From the NCBI GenBank assembly GCA_964423465.1, contig CAYRFK010000123.1, forward strand, positions 1-14,486: a stretch of 14,486 nucleotides of DNA, in the 5' to 3' direction. The position numbers and the translations under genes are program-made. The stretch is from VGWF01 sp964423465. GTDB lineage: Bacteria; Verrucomicrobiota; Kiritimatiellia; PWTM01. A model generated the notes under the pieces. It ran no database searches, had not been told where the DNA came from, and saw nothing but the letters and a program-made list of their open reading frames with translations. The number at the start of each line of letters is the position of its first letter. The first letter of the stretch is position 1. Shown here one piece after another: positions 14,430 through 14,486 of this stretch.

Positions 14430-14486
14430 ACCGGCTGCGCGGGCTCGCAGACTCGCCCGCTTGCCGAACGCCGGCGGCCTCCACTC
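14430..14486 (+). repeat. Palindromic GC-rich repeat cluster at the window end
   Basis: Adjacent imperfect palindromes: GCGGGC 14439-14444 pairs with GCCCGC 14455-14460, flanked by CGGC 14432-14435 and GCCG 14463-14466. An alternative fold pairs CTGCG 14435-14439 with CGCAG 14446-14450. The 10-mer at 14430-14439 matches 6901-6910 directly, and 14437-14448 matches 3931-3942 in inverted orientation. These sequences occur only in spacers in this window, consistent with REP-like or other dispersed intergenic palindromes. The cluster runs off the window end. Confidence 0.45.

Noticed and set aside
1..14486. CRISPR array, tRNA, rRNA or complete insertion sequence
   Set aside because: No regularly spaced direct repeats, no recognisable tRNA or rRNA segment, and no transposase frame were seen on either strand.

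Overview
The window is GC-rich bacterial DNA in which every gene I can support lies on the + strand. The organism is clearly a diderm (Gram-negative-type) bacterium. At least five products look like outer-membrane beta-barrels, several others carry Sec signal peptides or lipoboxes, and the set includes an Omp85 protein, an OprO/P-type porin and a PlpD-type (type Vd) patatin autotransporter. The phylum cannot be fixed from this sequence. The mix of an anaerobic sulfatase-maturating enzyme, large envelope clusters and GC-rich intergenic palindromes would fit a PVC-type or deltaproteobacterial-type environmental genome, but that is a weak inference.

Layout. Block A (1-3917): the 3' end of a transporter-like outer-membrane protein, a channel-like inner-membrane protein, a radical SAM/SPASM sulfatase-maturating enzyme, then three small membrane proteins (DUF1622, an unnamed family, DUF202). 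Gaps are tiny or negative, so this reads as one operon. Block B (3993-6859): a DUF4410 lipoprotein, a secreted protein of unknown function, a small acidic lipoprotein and a beta-barrel outer-membrane protein. Block C (6940-12213): a POTRA-less Omp85 barrel, an OprO/P-like porin, a three-helix membrane protein, and a patatin-POTRA-barrel protein. Block D (12408-13930): CmoA (carboxy-SAM synthase) followed, with a 4-base stop/start overlap, by a membrane methyltransferase of the isoprenylcysteine/phospholipid methyltransferase superfamily. The last about 550 bases hold no intact gene, only a 3' remnant of radC and GC-rich palindromes.

How the genes may work together. Blocks A-C look like an envelope module built around sulfatase maturation. 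The sulfatase itself is not in the window and would be expected just upstream or elsewhere. The barrels and the anion-type porin could handle import of sulfated or other anionic substrates, and the small inner-membrane proteins could serve transport or stress functions. Block D is the most thought-provoking part. CmoA is normally tied to CmoB and tRNA wobble-uridine modification, yet here it is translationally coupled to a membrane-embedded methyltransferase and lies downstream of a secreted phospholipase. That raises the untested possibility that carboxy-SAM is used on a lipid or other membrane substrate.
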